This document shows, piece after piece, positions 31,073 to 32,123 of a stretch of DNA of 32,123 bases; the first letter of the stretch is position 1; the number at the start of each line of letters is the position of its first letter. The notes beneath the pieces are model-generated. The model saw nothing but the letters and a program-made list of their open reading frames with translations. It did no database searches and was not told the origin of the DNA. Both the position numbers and the translations under genes were made by a program. Origin of the DNA: Microcoleus sp. FACHB-DQ6 (lineage in GTDB: Bacteria > Cyanobacteriota > Cyanobacteriia > Cyanobacteriales > Microcoleaceae); the NCBI GenBank assembly GCA_014695175.1, contig JACJNV010000049.1:1-32123 (forward strand). Reading direction: 5' to 3'.

Positions 31073-32123
31073 CTATTCCTTTGCTTCAATCAGCTTTGTG
31101 GGTTGCCGGGCTGGCAATAGGGCGCGTATTAGCTGACCCACAGGCACAGAACGTTGCTCGTGAACAAACACCAAGGGCACGAGGGCCAACAGTCGCAAGA
31201 CGGCTGAGAGAGCAAACGCAATTGGCAAACCACCAAAACCAGTCAGACTCGCGACATAGCTACCAACAGTGATTCCGATTGCCCCAGTGATTCCAGGAAC
31301 CGCCGCCGCAATAGCAAAATAAATCGACTGATTGCGTAGCGGCGTCACCGACATCATCAGATTGCCACTGCACAGGTCAATCGCTGCCCAAGTCCCTCCG
31401 GCCACTATATGCAACAAGGGGAACCACACCCAAAGGAAAAATGGAGTAGTTCCAGCTTCTAGCCACAGTAGAGGCGTCAGAGCCACCAAGACTCCCACAG
31501 TTATCATCACAGGGCGATTGCCAATCCGGTCAGCCAGTCTGCCCCAGAACATCAGCATCAGCAAGTTAGCACCAGCTCCCAAGCTGTTATAGAGCGTTAC
31601 TACACTGACATCGAGGTGGAGATCCCCCAGTAAGTACAGGTTAAAGAAGGGAGCGCTGATGTTAACCGCAAAGCTCCAGAAGCCTGCGTAAAGAAGAAAC
31701 CTCAAAAAATTGGCATCCTGGAAGAAGCTAAAAACAGTCTCCCAAGGCGACAGATGGTCTGTATCCGAATCGGTGGCCTGTAAAAGCTTTGGGTTCACAT
31801 CAGTCATGCAGAAGTGAAAGCCCAGACTGATTATCCCCAGCACGATTCCCAGAACCAAGACCGCACCGAAGCCCGAGAGCGAGCCACCCGGCCACTTCGA
31901 TACTGCTAGACCCAGCAGCGGCACAGCGATGAGATTGGTTAAGGTCACAACACTATTGCGAAAGCCAAAATACCGCCCCCGCAATCGCTCTGGTACTAAC
32001 ACAGCCATCCAGCTAAAAAAGGAAGCACGGCCCAAAGCTTCCATGATATTAGTCACCCAGATAATTGCCAGTGTCAACACTACCAACTGATCTCCAGCCA
32101 TACGAGATGAGCTGACCAACCAA
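31073..32123 (-). CDS. Major facilitator superfamily transporter (5' end outside window)
   Basis: The frame stays open past a candidate start at 32119 into the window edge (codons GGT TTG precede it), so the N-terminus is missing. About 350 residues are seen, with nine or ten transmembrane helices. Motifs include ERLRGRYFGFRNSV, as in the loop after a helix in MFS proteins, and GRLADRIGNRPVM, the classic loop motif between two helices of the second half. MFS proteins move small solutes by uniport, symport or antiport; the substrate cannot be predicted. Expected full length is about 420-450 aa, so roughly 70-100 residues lie outside. The C-terminal tail EQRSVPVGQLIRALLPARQP is basic and probably cytosolic. 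It converges with the KAP gene across 134 bp. Confidence 0.88.
   Translation of the reverse strand, partial: WLVSSSRMAGDQLVVLTLAIIWVTNIMEALGRASFFSWMAVLVPERLRGRYFGFRNSVVTLTNLIAVPLLGLAVSKWPGGSLSGFGAVLVLGIVLGIISLGFHFCMTDVNPKLLQATDSDTDHLSPWETVFSFFQDANFLRFLLYAGFWSFAVNISAPFFNLYLLGDLHLDVSVVTLYNSLGAGANLLMLMFWGRLADRIGNRPVMITVGVLVALTPLLWLEAGTTPFFLWVWFPLLHIVAGGTWAAIDLCSGNLMMSVTPLRNQSIYFAIAAAVPGITGAIGITVGSYVASLTGFGGLPIAFALSAVLRLLALVPLVFVHEQRSVPVGQLIRALLPARQPTKLIEAKE

Overview
The window looks like chromosomal DNA of a filamentous, Oscillatoriales-type (Microcoleus/Oscillatoria-like) cyanobacterium. The evidence is frequent HIP1 octamers (GCGATCGC), heptad short tandem repeats, a high-light-inducible (Hli) protein, a fused CbiE-CbiT methyltransferase, LpxD, and several protein types typical of cyanobacteria. 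The genus is an inference. I found no tRNA, rRNA or CRISPR array.

Layout. (i) 1-3387, minus strand: a possible conflict/defence block. It holds a large SMEK-STAND NTPase-TPR protein, cut by the window edge, preceded by an overlapping DUF433/DUF5615 toxin-antitoxin pair. (ii) 3707-12406: mostly housekeeping genes. These are an SPFH-FHA fusion, a DUF1232 protein, lpxD, a CPBP protease, cbiET, a DUF1868 2H phosphoesterase, holA, and a single-pass membrane protein with an unnamed cyanobacterial N-terminal domain. (iii) 12407-13842: repeats and a dead IS1-family element with well-preserved ends. (iv) 13933-14702: DUF4383 and hli, a likely light/stress pair. (v) 14703-24790: a patchwork of small metabolic enzymes (esterase, HAD hydrolase, WD40 protein, aldo/keto reductase, CurA-like oxidoreductase, SnoaL-like protein, SDR) mixed with gene fragments. 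A 380-bp direct duplication flanks a uracil-DNA-glycosylase-like gene. (vi) 24791-27523: a minus-strand group with a hemerythrin-like protein, a small disordered protein and a VKOR-like membrane protein, with several strong dyads between them. (vii) 27926-28443: a dead phaC remnant. (viii) 28755-30938: a stand-alone KAP P-loop NTPase. (ix) 31073-end: an MFS transporter cut by the window edge.

How the genes relate. The housekeeping genes appear to be independent units rather than one pathway. The clearest candidates for an undescribed system are the SMEK-STAND protein with its co-directional toxin-antitoxin pair, and the orphan KAP NTPase. Both are P-loop signalling ATPases of the kind used in phage defence, and they lie at either end of a segment rich in decayed genes, duplications and inverted repeats. 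That pattern fits accessory DNA that has been turned over repeatedly.
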